From assembly GCF_949628215.1 (NCBI RefSeq), contig NC_134277.1, positions 31,075,058-31,139,057 of the forward strand: a stretch of DNA of 64,000 nucleotides. Reading direction: 5' to 3'. This DNA comes from Phalacrocorax aristotelis. Its lineage: Eukaryota; Chordata; Aves; Suliformes; Phalacrocoracidae. Numbering within the stretch: position 1 is the first letter of the stretch; every line of letters begins with the position of its first letter. Shown in pieces: positions 1 to 13,000 of this stretch. Made by a program: the position numbers and the translations under genes. A model generated the notes under the pieces. That model made no database searches. It was not told the origin of the DNA and saw only the letters and a list, made by a program, of their open reading frames with translations.

Positions 1-2104
1 GAGGCTTTGGGCAGCATTCTCGTCCATACCAATCACTGTTACAGAAGTTCTACATTAAGCCTGTCATGAATTTCCAGATGATTATTGATATGTAGTGACT
101 TCATCCTTTGCTGGTTTTACCACCTATTTTTTCAAGATGCAGCACCGGGGAAATATTCCAGAATATCTGCTAACTGGGGAGCGTCATTTGAAGCCTCCCA
201 GAACAGGAACTGTTTGTCTTTTAAAGTGGGGGATATTTGTAGCTAATCTCTTGCTTAAAGAACAGCAGCTCAAATTATGTCTAGAGAGGGATATGTGCCC
301 GGATAAGCCTTGCCTGCCAGATGACATATCCCATTCTGGATTTAAGACTTACTGTCTGTGGTTTCACTCCTAAGCTTTCGCTGAACTTTGCTGCACTTCC
401 CTGGCTTTTAACATCTAACCCTCTACATCAGCCCTTATTAAAGGGAGTTTGTCTGTCAGTCAACCGTATATGATCTAAACCTTCTTCCTACAAAAGACTC
501 TTGATTTTTATTTGATGTCTATTAGCATGAGCATGTATCACCACTTAGTTTGCAGTGGAAGTTTTTAACTTTATTTTTCAGACTATAAATATGCAGTATT
601 GTGAGTGCCAAAGATGATGTCCTATTTTATTTTTATTGAAATAGCTTTCATAAAATTGTAGAAATAAAGGTGTACCACATAGGTTCATGTTTTAGGGCAA
701 GCCACTTGACTCAGTAAGGCTCTTAGCTGTGTAATTAACTTATATTTATTCAGAGAATGTCTTAATTTCAATGGGCTTGACACCTCCTTTCTCAAATTAG
801 TGACTAATTGCTGAATGAGCCTGTAGATAAAAGATGGGATAGTAACAAACTCTTTTTGAGTGTGTTGCTGTTATAATCAAATTACAGATCACTAGCAGGT
901 GGTACTTCATTTCAATGAGAACCATGCAGCTAACATGAGACACTCGGAAGAGCAAAGTCAGGAGGACAGAAACACAACATGAAGGTGTAGTAGATGCACA
1001 GTTTTGTGTACAAAGCAGTATGTACCAGTTCCATGTGACATCAACATGTTCGAGACAATACAAGAAAGGATCAGAATTGAACAGTTTCAGACAGACAACA
1101 AAGTTCACTTGGGAGAATTGTTGAATCTGTGATTTTGCATTGAATAGGATGAAGTACAATTGAGCTTTAAAGAACGGCTTCCTGAAACTTGCTTTCCCTT
1201 CATTCATCTGCAACAGTCCCTGTACAGTAGGCCATAAAGACATGGATTCAGGAGCAGTTCAATAAACAAAGCTGTACACCTAATTTCCCAACATTCAGCT
1301 TAGCCAAGAAAAAAGGTGCCCGACCTCTGCAGAGCCACCAACAGATGCTACACCATCCTACCAGCCCTGTGGTGGGAGAGGATAAAGTAAAAGGAGAAAA
1401 AACCAAGGACCTAAATCTAAGACAGAAGGTGAAAAAAACCCATAAAGAATGAATAGAGAAAGAGGTCAAAATGGGTATTTCAGCAAAGGATGGTAGAATC
1501 TATCTGTTTTCACCATTCTGTCACAAGGGAACTCCAATACGAAGGTCTAGTTCGTAAGTGAGAGGGTGCTTTCACCAAACACTCTTTTCACAAGAAAAAA
1601 GATTGTGAATATAAGGCAGAGAGAACAAAAAGAACATTCAGTGTTGTTAGATAAGTATTTTCTTTTTAAATTTATTTTATTGCTGAACAAATAAAACCCA
1701 GGCTTCTTCATGCACAGATCTACCTACACCAATCTGACTAATTTTTTATCGTTTTCCATTTATTTTTTTGGGGTAAGCATATTGAATAATGAAAGTAAAT
1801 TCCATCCACCTTCATGTGAATACACTGTAAGTCCTACAGTGTGACACATTATTGTAATACAGTGTTGAATTAATGATTTCAATTTATAAATGAATCATTG
1901 ATTTAGAGCTGTGCATATAAACAATCTATTTGAGTTGATATTAAGCCTTTGGAAGCAGTGTATATTTATTAGCACCTTTGTAGTAATGCAAATTATACTC
2001 GATTTGGCTTCTGAAACACTGAACAGAGAATCTTGGGAATTCAGAACTTTCAACTCTTTATTGTACAGTTTACAATTGAGTGTGTTTGAAAACTATTAGT
2101 AAAC
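1..2104. other. Noncoding sequence, no gene seen
   Basis: AT-rich, unique-looking DNA. The open frames at 95-373, 797-1243 and 1248-1469 have no family resemblance, no splice-site support and no coding bias I can see. Confidence 0.6.
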
Positions 2105-2395
2105 TTACCTGAAAGAGTCCTGGCTGATGGAAGTGACCAATGGTAGGACCCGAGGGAATGGCAGGAAGATGTGCCAGGGGAGGTTAAGGTTGGGTATTAG
2201 GAAAAGGTTCTTCACCCAGAGGGTGGTGTTGCACTGGAACAGGCTCCCCAGGGAGGCAGCCACAGCACCAAGCCTGGCAATATTGAAGAAGTACTTGTAC
2301 AACACAGTGTCCAAGGGGACGTGCAGAGACAGGAGCTGGACTTGATGAGCCTTGTGGGTCCCTTCCAACTCAGGACATCCTATGAGGACTATGAA
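2105..2395 (+). mobile_element. CR1 LINE fragment, 3' end
   Basis: The + strand translation from 2127 shows the CR1 ORF2 C-terminus: RLGIRKRFFTQRVVLHWNRL, then an AATAPSLAILKKYL-like end. The 3' UTR pattern GGACTTGATGAGCCTTGTGG, CCCTTCCAACTCAGGACATC and CTATGA follows. The tail is degraded. The copy is about 290 bp and 5'-truncated. Confidence 0.9.
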
Positions 2396-4042
2396 GTAAT
2401 ATTCAGCCTCTAATGGTAGAATATTGTTTTTAGACTATAAAACGTTCAGGATTGCAGATCTTGATTACAAATACAATGTTCATTTGTCTGTTTCATAAAA
2501 ACTATGCTTAGCAAAAGGAATGTAATGGCTTAAGTTCATTCAGCAGAGCCAATAAAATAATTCTTCTCTGTTAGAGAAATATGGGGATTACTGGAAAATT
2601 AATTTGAAAGAGGAAAGGATTATTATATAATTAAAGAATTGTCTTTATTAAGCAATTATTGATTTCTAGTAAATTTTGTCTGCTGTTTAGGAAATGAGTT
2701 TCCTACTAGCAAAAACATCTTGCCGAAAATTACTTTCATCTGTATTTAGCAAAAGAGGACAAGGTAATGATTTGAAACTCTTTCAAAGATGACTTGCAGA
2801 GGACATTTATTTGGTCCCTACTTATTCACAGTGGACAGAACCAGAAGTTTTTCTTTTGTTCATCATCTTCAAGAAGTCTGAATGCAGTGCTAATCAAGAC
2901 TGGCCACAGTTCCATATGTCTATGCTTGATGCTTTCTGGGATTAGTCCGTTCTGCCTCCCTTCTCTTGCAACTCACTCTTTCCTCTCCCCCATTTACAGC
3001 CTGTTAAAGGTACTGGTAAGGACACCATTGTGTGTCCGTGTCATAGGACTTGGTGTTCAGATACCCCTCCAACAAAACTTCATACCTTTGTGGATGTAGG
3101 AAAATACTATTATATATGTCTGAATATTGACAGCTGAATATATGTCAGCAGGACATATCCAAAATAATATTTTAGGGATCGTATTGTGTACCACTCTAAT
3201 GCCTCCAGGTTAGCTACCTGGCTACAAAAGTAATTCACAAGACTGAGATAGAGCACACTGAATGTGCAGAGTTAGACATCCAGGATTCGGTTTGCAACAA
3301 TCCAGTGTGCTGTATGAACACCTAATTCAAGAAACAGGGTTACCCATTTCTTCTTGTGTGTTCTTTCCTTTTAAAGGAAACACCACTCTTGGATATATTT
3401 CCATGAGATTATGAAATGGTTCTGCGTTGTTCTTGATTTGTAGAAGTTTGCCTGGATCATAAAGCTCTGATACAGATACACACTTCTGTAAAGTCTAAAG
3501 AAACCAAAGTCTGTAAGGAGAGGTTAGACCTTTGTATTCCTATGTAATTAAGGATATTATTTCCCACCCCTCCCCTATTTAGCTTCGGGGTGTGGGAATG
3601 ACATGATTTTCAATAATATACAACCCTCATAGAAAAGCAGATTTTCAGAACATTTATTATCTTTTACACACAGTTTGTATGTTGTGCTTGAACTAGTTAA
3701 ACTATTAGTTGTGTTTGAATGTTGTGATGAAGCTTGAATCCTCATCTCTCATCCATCAAGTGGTCTTCTATGAACAGAAATGTAGAAACTGCAGGACCCC
3801 AAATTTATGGTACTGATCAATTTATGGCAGATATTTTCCAGTGTATGACTGAAACACAACATACACTTTCTATGGCTGTCTTAATGAAAAAATTATCTAC
3901 CTGAGTTCAGTTTACAGCTTGCTAGCATTAGGCTAGAAGGAAGTCTTTTGGTGTATTTTGGTGTTTCTGGATTACATTGTACATTTTACCATTAGGCTAC
4001 GTCATTAGAACATGTGAGTTTTTATATAAAAAGCTGTACGGG
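2396..4042. other. Noncoding sequence, no gene seen
   Basis: AT-rich, unique-looking DNA between the first CR1 fragment and the LTR-like fragment. The open frame at 2794-3099 resembles nothing known to me. Confidence 0.6.
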
Positions 4043-4256
4043 GTGTCAGTGACAAGGTACTGGCAGGAGGGGCTGCGGGGCGGCCTCCGTGAGGAGAGGC
4101 CGGGGCTGCCCAGTGCTGTACACAGCATGTTCCCCAGCAGACCCACCCCGGCCCCTCAGCCAAGCTGGCGGCACCTCTGGGAAAACATATTTAAGAAAGG
4201 GCAGAAAAGCCAGACAGGCAAAAGAGTGAGGGGAAGAAGGAGAGAAACAGCAGTAT
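4043..4256 (+). mobile_element. Probable avian LTR fragment
   Basis: An isolated GC-rich segment in AT-rich DNA contains GGCTGCGGGGCGGCCTCCGT, GGCGGCACCTCTGGGAAAAC and ATATTTAAGAAAGGGCAGAA. I recall this combination as part of a repetitive avian LTR, with the ATATTTAAG block as its TATA region. I see no internal region or partner LTR nearby, so it would be a fragment or solo LTR. The assignment is from memory only. Confidence 0.4.
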
Positions 4257-6982
4257 GAATTTTCCTAGAACACAGTTAAGAACAAACTGAAATATTATAG
4301 TCCTTTTCCCGACAGAAACCATTTCCAGGCGTTTTCCTCCTATATCTCTGCAAAACCTTCTTCCTCAGTCAAGACCTTTTCCTAAGTGAACTCTTCCAGC
4401 ACTTCTTAATGAGAAACATACCTTTTCTCCAGATGGTTTCCACTGATTAAATAATCTGACTTGGTAACTTCAGGTAGGAAACTTCAAAGGTTTGCATTGC
4501 CTACTTCTCTGCTAGTGAGGGGTAGGCATTTGCCTGCGATGCAGTAGAGTGTAAAAGCTGCAGCCCTGAAGCAGGATTTTGTTGGTAGAAACTGTACAAA
4601 TACAGAATAAAAAGGCATGTCCTTGGTGGGAGAATTTATGCACCCCAGCTGGAAGAGTGAAATACTTTAAACAGGGCAGCAATAAATAGCTAATGAAAAT
4701 GTTTATTTTTAGGTATCATTTGTATGACTTTTTGACTCCAGACTACTTTATCAGTGTGATAGAATGGAATTATAGCCACTCAAAATTGTCATTCATGACA
4801 GAAACAGTCTTGTACAAGTTATTTAGAAAATAATTTGTGTATCTCCTTTTTTTCCCAAGCAGACATTGGATGCATCAGTGCCTTCAACTGAGATACTTTA
4901 TTCCTCATATGTCATCTACACAGATGGAGAGACCCTAGTTCTGGTGGTTATTTTCCAACCTCTTAGGTGGATGGTTTCCAGCCTTATGGACATCATGGAT
5001 ATTTCTGAAAAAGGCTCTCTGATTTCAGAAAAAGCAGGACTAAAACTAGAAATCTTAAAGAGTGGGACCAGACAAATAAAAGCCAAATGTATGATGATAA
5101 AGTTAGCTAGCTCATAAGGAAAATGTTGAAGTATATAACCAAATAAATGTAATCTATATATGTTGAGCCACTGTGCCTATCTGTTATAGTTTCTAGATTT
5201 TGACTAATTCAAAATTCAGGGAATCCAATCCTCCTGGACTCAAACTCAGAAAAGGGAACATCATTACTTCAGCAGCAACTAATGTTAATGACCCAAATCT
5301 ACAGCAATGTAGATTCCCTTTTTGTTTTGTTTTGTTTTTTTTCAGCAATTTGGGTAAATTAAATCCTGTTAGTGGGGGATTCAGAACTTGGTGATAAAGG
5401 CTAAGACCATAACTTGGCTTAGACCGAGACTATGGGGTGATAATTGTTTTAAGGTGTAGGAATAACAAATATTTACAAGCTGATTTTATACACATAGACT
5501 GACAAGCCAATTTTATACACTTATATTTGTGGTTCTTACTGGAAAGGGAGATATATCAGGGGGAGAAAATTGTTGTCTGGCTTAATTTTGCTTTAGAAGG
5601 ACATTGCAAAGCACAAGAGAATTTTGTGCTATCATTTCTACTGCTGACTACTCTTTGTTGTGTGTTTGTGTTCTCTTTGGTTCAATGTGGTTTGGAAAAA
5701 GCAGAATGAAAGACTGCTATCAAAATGGATTAGAAAAAGCAAAAAAATTATTATTATTTTAATCTGTCACTTTCTAAATTTTCCATGAAAAATTATTTTG
5801 TGGTAGTTTTCACAGCAAAAACAGGTAAAGCTTTTAGTTTTGTGTCATACAGTAACTTAAGGTAAACTATCATGGAGATGTTTGAAGGCATAACCAGATA
5901 AAAGGAGAAATTTATGAGGACTCAAATTTTACAAGTGTGGGAGCTATTTTTCAGGTTTTGGGTTTTGTTTGTTCTGTTATTCTAGGTATCCCAGCTGCTT
6001 TTCCTATCTATTACATTTTTTATGAAATAGGAATTGCCCGTACCTGGCCTTTGAGACTGTTCTCTTTTTCCTTCATCTCTGTGGAAGGAAAGATGGTAAG
6101 GAATTACCCTCACAACTCCTTGTGTAACGCAGAGAAGCCTAAAGTAGCTCTGAGCTGGCTTGCATTTCTTAACTCCAGCACTTGAATGCAATGGAGTTAT
6201 GTTTGCATGACGCTGAATACAGAGACTAATTAGCAGTGATGGATGTGTCACCTTGGCCTGGGCCTGTGGGCATTGATCCTGGACTTAGCTGGGATATATC
6301 AGAGTTGCACTGCATGGGGTAGACGTGCCTCTAATTCCTGGGCTTGATGAACAACTACTCAGAATAAGGGAAATGAAACAGTTATTTTAGTGTAAACCAG
6401 GATTTATTCTACTCAGTCTCTAATAAGATTTCAGAAGTAAGAAGTGGATTTATGAAATCTGTAGGCTTATTCCTTACTTGCATGAATTATAGCAAGGGAG
6501 CACCATTTGCCCTAAAACACCACTCTATATCCTAGTTGAGGAAAAATGAAATATTACCGTGTTACCACATACTGATCGGTATTTTATACAGTAATGCAAA
6601 CTTCTGTAAGTTAATCTTTGTTTCTGTTGCTCCAGCAGTGGTTTTAAAGAGTTAATTCTCATTCACACTGCTTTTACACCAACTTCAGTGGACATACTCA
6701 GATTCTGCATGAGTGTAAGAACTAACTCAGAACTACAAACACCTAGTGACATCTTCCTGCTTTTCTTGAGTCATCACTGGAGCATTGCTACGATATATCC
6801 TAAACAAGGGCCCTGAACCTAGTTGGCTTAGCTGCCACAGAAACACAGTAAAAAAAAAGTAGGTCATTCTCCCCAGAAGCTGACAGCCTAGGGAAAGGAA
6901 AGATTCTAACATAGTCTGGAAACTGGTGATAAGAATGGTTTGTCTGTTTTCAAAACCAAAAGGAAATATTTTTTTTCTCCTC

Positions 6983-7004
6983 TTTTTTTTTTTTTTTTTT
7001 TTTT
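6983..7004. repeat. Poly-T tract, 22 bases
   Basis: An uninterrupted T run follows a TTTTTTTCTCCTC tract. It could be a simple repeat or the A-tail of an unrecognised reverse-strand retroposed sequence; no such body is visible next to it. Confidence 0.8.
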
Positions 7005-10000
7005 GGGCTCTGCAGAATCAATACAGCATAGAACAATTCAGGTTTTAAAAAATCATAAAAAATATTGAAGAACACAACATGCTCAAAAGGTTATGCTAAT
7101 ATTCCTGTCAAATTATGTGGTTTTCTTACAATCTGGGTTTTGCCTGATAATGCTTCTGTATGATATGGTGATTGAACAAAATATTTTTCATCCCATTTTC
7201 TTTTATCATTTATAAATAGTGAACGGGCAGGTTTTCTTTTTCTTTTTTTTTCCTCTCTCTTTTTTTTTCCTGACATATCTTCTTTCAAGGTAGAAAATAT
7301 AGACACCATTGGCAATGGTTTTCAAGGTTAAATCTGGGTATGATATTCTATCTGTGCTTGCTTGTCCCTAAGAAGATTCTGCAGCTCACACTAGGATCCT
7401 GACTAGCTTTACTGCTTTTTCCATCTTGTACTCTTAAGGTCTCCTTAATCTTATTTAAGTCTACAAAGGGCTTATATTTAGCTGTAAACATGAGGTGGTT
7501 TTGTGTAGGAAAATTTCAAGCCCTCTTGCTATGCTGCAGGATAGCAAAAAGGTTTACTCCTTAGCTTTCCTGGGTTTTAAAAAGGTTTTACCTTGTAAAA
7601 TAAGTAACATGCTGCCATCTACTGGTAATGAGACATGGCTTTATTTCTTTAAGGAATTTTTGTTTGATATTTTCTCTTCAGTACAACTGTATCGCGGCAG
7701 GTGTAAGTGGATGGTGCTTTGCAAGTTTATGCTTTAGGATCGCTGCAAGATCTTTCTGTATTTGAACTAATACAAAGTCCTATCACAAATCTCATCTACA
7801 ACCTCCAACTTTCTTTTCAGCTGAAAGCCCTAAGAAATGTTAATTTGCTTAAAAATACAGAAAAATGTATTGTATCAGTGTACCCTCTCACAGGGTTCTG
7901 AATGTCATTCAAAACCAAACAAACAAAAAGCAAAGGTGCTTTCCCAGATACTCTTTTGGCCCTGACTCTGAGCAGTTGCAACAATAGAAGCGTTGAAAAA
8001 ACAGCATGGAAGTGCTGCAAACTTAGAACCATTTAAGGAAGAAAACTTTTTCCCTTTTCTTTTGGAATTAGTGTATTTATGAGAAGAAAACCAAAGAAAA
8101 ACAAGTGTGAAAACTGTTCATGTGGGTCTAGGTGATTTGCAGCCACTGAATTTTGCTTCCTCCTTTGTCTCCAGTTAAAGCCGCTACATATGCAGTCATA
8201 TCACGTAGCTGAAGACTATCTGTTTACAATTTTATGATGAAACATCAAAAAAGAAAAACAAACTACTGAGCCCTGTTTACTCAGCTGAGAACTATAACTC
8301 AGTTCAAACTTGGCCTGCTCTGGGGAGTGCTGGCCAAAGTTTCAGCTGTGTAATGAAGTTTTGCAACCAGAGGGAACAGATTTTACAATGAAACAGCTGA
8401 TTGAACTGATGTCATTTCCAACAGCACATAATGACCGTTTATTAAGGTGAAAGGGTGCTATAACTTATTTATAATTTTATACATGTGCTGTGTTCTTATT
8501 TATACGTCACTTGCACATAAGCAAATATAGAAAACAGTTTGTGTGCATGTGGTTAAGTAACTTCGCACAGTTACGTAATCCATGCCATTTTAAGAGTGAT
8601 CTTTTCAAGGCATGTGTAGCAGCTATTAAATTATTCTCTTGGCAGAGTGCTTGAAAACTGAAATAAATACAAACTGGAAATTAATTATGCCGTCCTGAAT
8701 CTTGCGTTGTCACTTACACTGCACAAGTTGAATATTCAGGAAATACTGGTGTAAATACTGGTGCTGCTTTCTATTCACTTGTTATAGTAAATGCGAACCT
8801 GCTCAAAGCACAGGGTAGCAAAGCATCAGCTCTTATAGGTCATATAAGTATGTTTAGGCCCATCCCTTAGGATAATTGGTGATACAACAGCTCTGTTTTG
8901 TTTTCAAATTACTGTTTTCCTTTCCTCGGCCATATTTTCCTTCTAATACCCCTGTTTTCTAACATGTAAGAGAATCACATTGAACTTGTGGCCTTGTTGC
9001 TAGGTTTCAAGCTGCATTTATGCAGTCTACTGAGACACTGTTTTCATTTCTGAATTCTGAATCAAGTCCCAAGGCAACAGGGCTCTGTTTCTTAGCAACC
9101 CAGATGGGAAGTCTGTATGTTCCAGCTCTTTTGTACAATGGAAGAATAAACAATTCCTTGAACAAGGGTGTGCTGCAAGTTCATCCCTTTGCTTCACTTC
9201 CCCTAAAAGAGAGGAAAGAGGTACCTTCTGAGACACAGCATATGAAGTTTGTCAGGAAGTCCCTGTTTTCACGGAGTGGTGAGTGGTATCGCTGTCTTTT
9301 CTGTTCGCTGCATCTCTTTGGGGTTCTTATTTATCACTGTGCATGTGGATCTGTAGGTACTTTGGATCAGTGAGTTTCAGTTTCCAGGATACAAGCATAT
9401 GCATGGAAAATCAATGATAATAAAGCTAGTATGGGTGGGTTGTGTGAAAACACACAGACTTTTTGCTTTGGTGAAATTAATGGAGAATCATAAAATTGCA
9501 TTTCTTTAGAAAGTTCCTCTGGATGCAAAACCTTGGTTTTAGGAAAAAAATGGGGCTGGAGAAAACAGGTGGAGGATCAAGAGGTAAGGAGGAAGTGGGT
9601 ATTCACATGACTAGTAAATTAGTGGTGTACGTTATCCAGTGTATGAAAAGGAGAAGTGTTGCCCTTTCGCCACCATCTCTGCAAAGGGTTGAATGGTTTG
9701 AGACCTCTTGACAATGTAGGCAAAATCTGAATTTTGCTGCCTTCAGACTGTGGGACTGACATTGCCATGGGACAGGAGGAGCGCTCGGAAGAGGGAGAGG
9801 GGCAGAGGAGGACACACAGCTCTGCAGGGACGAACCTTTCTGCTCCTGACACCTGTGGAGGGACTACCACATACATAGTCTTTTCATGATGGCAGGAGCA
9901 ATGCAAAGTCGAGGTTATAGTTTTGGCACAGACAGAAAAGCAAAAGCATCTTTACTATTCATTTTGCTGACATTAGCATCTCCCTACTTTACCTGTACCT

Positions 10001-13000
10001 AAAGCCAGCCTGGTGACTATGCTAGTATCTCTGTTTAGTTGCAAAACAAGAAAAAGCTGGTTTAAATGCATGAATTGTCAGCTGTCAATTTTTCTCCCCA
10101 ATTTATTAAATGATCAGTTAAACACAGCGGCTGGCCGTGGTGGGACAGCTGGCTTGCCTGTAGACTGACCCCCCGAACCCACCCCCCGGTACTTGGGAAG
10201 CCTGGGCCACCTTAGAGTGCCCACCCAAACCTGCTCATCTCCTCCCAAGCGGGAACAGGGCCAGGCTGTGCTTCAGTGTTTGGCTAGCCTGAGAATAACT
10301 TGTGGAGCACGGACTGTGAGTTTTTGCCCCTTCCTGGAGGCCCTCCTGCAGTGGGGCCATGCTGCGGCTGGGAGCGCTCCAGCCAGTGGGGTCCTGGACT
10401 GGAAGGAGCCCAGCCTAACAGCACAGCTCAGCTGAGCATGGCTTTGGGAGTAAAAGTCATCTGAAAAGGACAGCACAGAAATGTGACCTTCCAAAACCAG
10501 TTTGTGGGAACTTTACCTCCAGTAAGCTGCCTAGCCAAATCCTTGTTCAGAAACAGTTTTGTTGGTAAGAACCTATTTCCAGTTGCCCTTACCCTTCAAT
10601 GGACCACCACCTTCTCTTAGAAAAAAACCATTTTGTCCTCAGAATGAATAAGCAGAAAGAAGAGAAAGTTGTAAGGTTATAGCTTTCCTTCAGGTTTCCT
10701 AAGCATTGAATAAAAAAGGAAGTAGGAAAGATGGTTTGTATTGTGTTAGGGCCTGTTGCAATTCCCTCACAATCTATTTGTTTCTTCCAGATTTTGCAGG
10801 ACAACCAAGGAGTTCTTTAAGGCTGTTACTGCAGATACAGTGTAACAAAGGTAACAGAGTCTGGGATTGCCTTTAAGATCAGTGAGAGGGAGAACAGAGA
10901 TAACATAGCACCTAGCTCATGCACAGGGCTAAATACTTCACTGCCTATTAGGGAGTTAATGCTGCTCCAGTGATCTTTCACCCTGCCCAGAGGCATCCCT
11001 GGGTATATGAAGGGGCCTCCCTCTCCCCCTGGTGGCACAGGTGGCACCGGCTGATGAGGTAGCCCACAGCAAGACGCACATATTGGGATAGCAACGGGGC
11101 AGCTCTGATTAGTGTTGTGGCCTGGGTGGGAATGCAGAGGAACATTAATATGTGTCAGGAAGGACAGAAACTGGAGTTTCAATATTTCCCTAGTCTGAGG
11201 TTTGTTTTGTCACTCCAGCTTGTGCAAAGTGAGGCTAGTGTGTATCTAGCTCTGCCCAGCTAACATTAAATCCCTGTGCACTGCACATGCACAGGTTTAA
11301 TCTCCCCTCAAGGATGTACTGTTTAATGAGACAAGAATAAAAACTTGAAGGAGAGGATGTATAGTGATGGGTATTTCAGGCAAAATAAAAATCTGAGCTC
11401 CTGTTCCTGCAGGCTGGTATGAACGGGTACATTCCTGAACATCCATGCTTTTGGCTTCAGATGGGCTTTCTCCAGGTTCCGTGGCAGAACTGAGAGAAGG
11501 AGGGAATCAAGAAGCAAAAGTACTTCATCTAAGCACAGGCACAAAATAATATTGAAGTACAAGCACACATTTATGTTCAATGAATATACTAGGTTATACA
11601 GGCAGGGCTAGCCAGACTGCAAGTACCAATAAATAATAAAAGTTCTATTGTATTTTTGTGTGTTAGGTTTTTTTTCTTTTTCTTTTTGCCAGGGATTAAA
11701 ATATCTGAGAAGAAAAAGCCCATCATCAGGCCATTATGTTCACCTTCCACCAAGATGAGCGACAATTCTTATTTGAAAATCAAACAAAATTTTCTGCGAG
11801 CCTTGACTGGCCTTTTTCCTGGCAACAAACTGTAGTGCAGCAACCCAAAGACAATACAGATCTATAGCTAAAGCAGCCTCCTGATTTTAGCTACTGGCTC
11901 TATAGATCATCCAACCCTTCTCAGAAGCCACGAGGAAAAGGGAAAGGGGAACTGAAGCCAAAAAAAATGACCTCTGAGGTGATAGTCATGCAACAGCTTT
12001 ACAGGCTTAGGTCCAGGATGCTCCTTCCTCTCTCAGAAAAGTCAAAAAAGCAACTTGCCTCAGCTCATCACTCACTTTCCACGGATCAGCTCTGATAAGG
12101 CCAAAATACTATTTGTGAAGAATGGCAAATCTAAGACCAAAGTGTATGAACAGCCCAAACCACATGATTACAGGCAGGTAAAGTGTCTGGCTCCCACACT
12201 TTTAGGAAGCAAACACGCTGAAATAGAGGATGCTTGGGGATCAGTAAATGAAGCCACTAGGTGTCAGTCTCACTAGCCAAAAAACCCCACACCCAGAAAA
12301 CGAGCAGTTAGTACCACAGCTGCGATCTAACTTTGATAGATAATGCTGTTGTAGCCCGGAATTATTTGCCAAAAAAAGACTTCCAAAGGGAAAGCAGAGG
12401 AATCCAGGTTTGGAGCTCTATGTTTTAATGTGCTTTGTAGCTGACCAGATGGTTTCGTTTTGGCAGAACAGATCGAAATACGGACATCAGAGCTAATCAG
12501 TTCATCTTTATCTTGCTCTCTGTGACACGTCTGCCTGTACTTTCTGCTTCCCACAGATTAATAGGTAGCAGCTGATTGCTTGACATGCGGGATGGAAGTA
12601 TGTTTTTGTATTTTTTCCATTTAGCAGCCCTAACTGAGACCAGCATCTCATTGTTCTCACTGTTTTTCATAACATATGGCAAGAAATTGTCCTTTTTTCA
12701 CTACAGCTGCAAATCATATTATGTACCAAAAAAAGTTGCAAGGAAAATTAAAATATCCAAGATACAACTTGGATCAGTGCATTTCGCAAAATCGGTGTGT
12801 TTAGCATTAAAACTGTTAAGGAAGAAAAGTCTTCAATCTCAGTGGATTTTGTTCAAATTTTTTTGATTTTTTTTCCCTTGGGAAACAAACTCTTCGGTTT
12901 GTTTGTGGGTTTTTTTTTGCCTTTTTTTTTTTTGTAATATCTTTTAAAATCAGATGCCATAAAAACAAAGAGAAGAGGAATTTTTATTAATATTCAGTAT

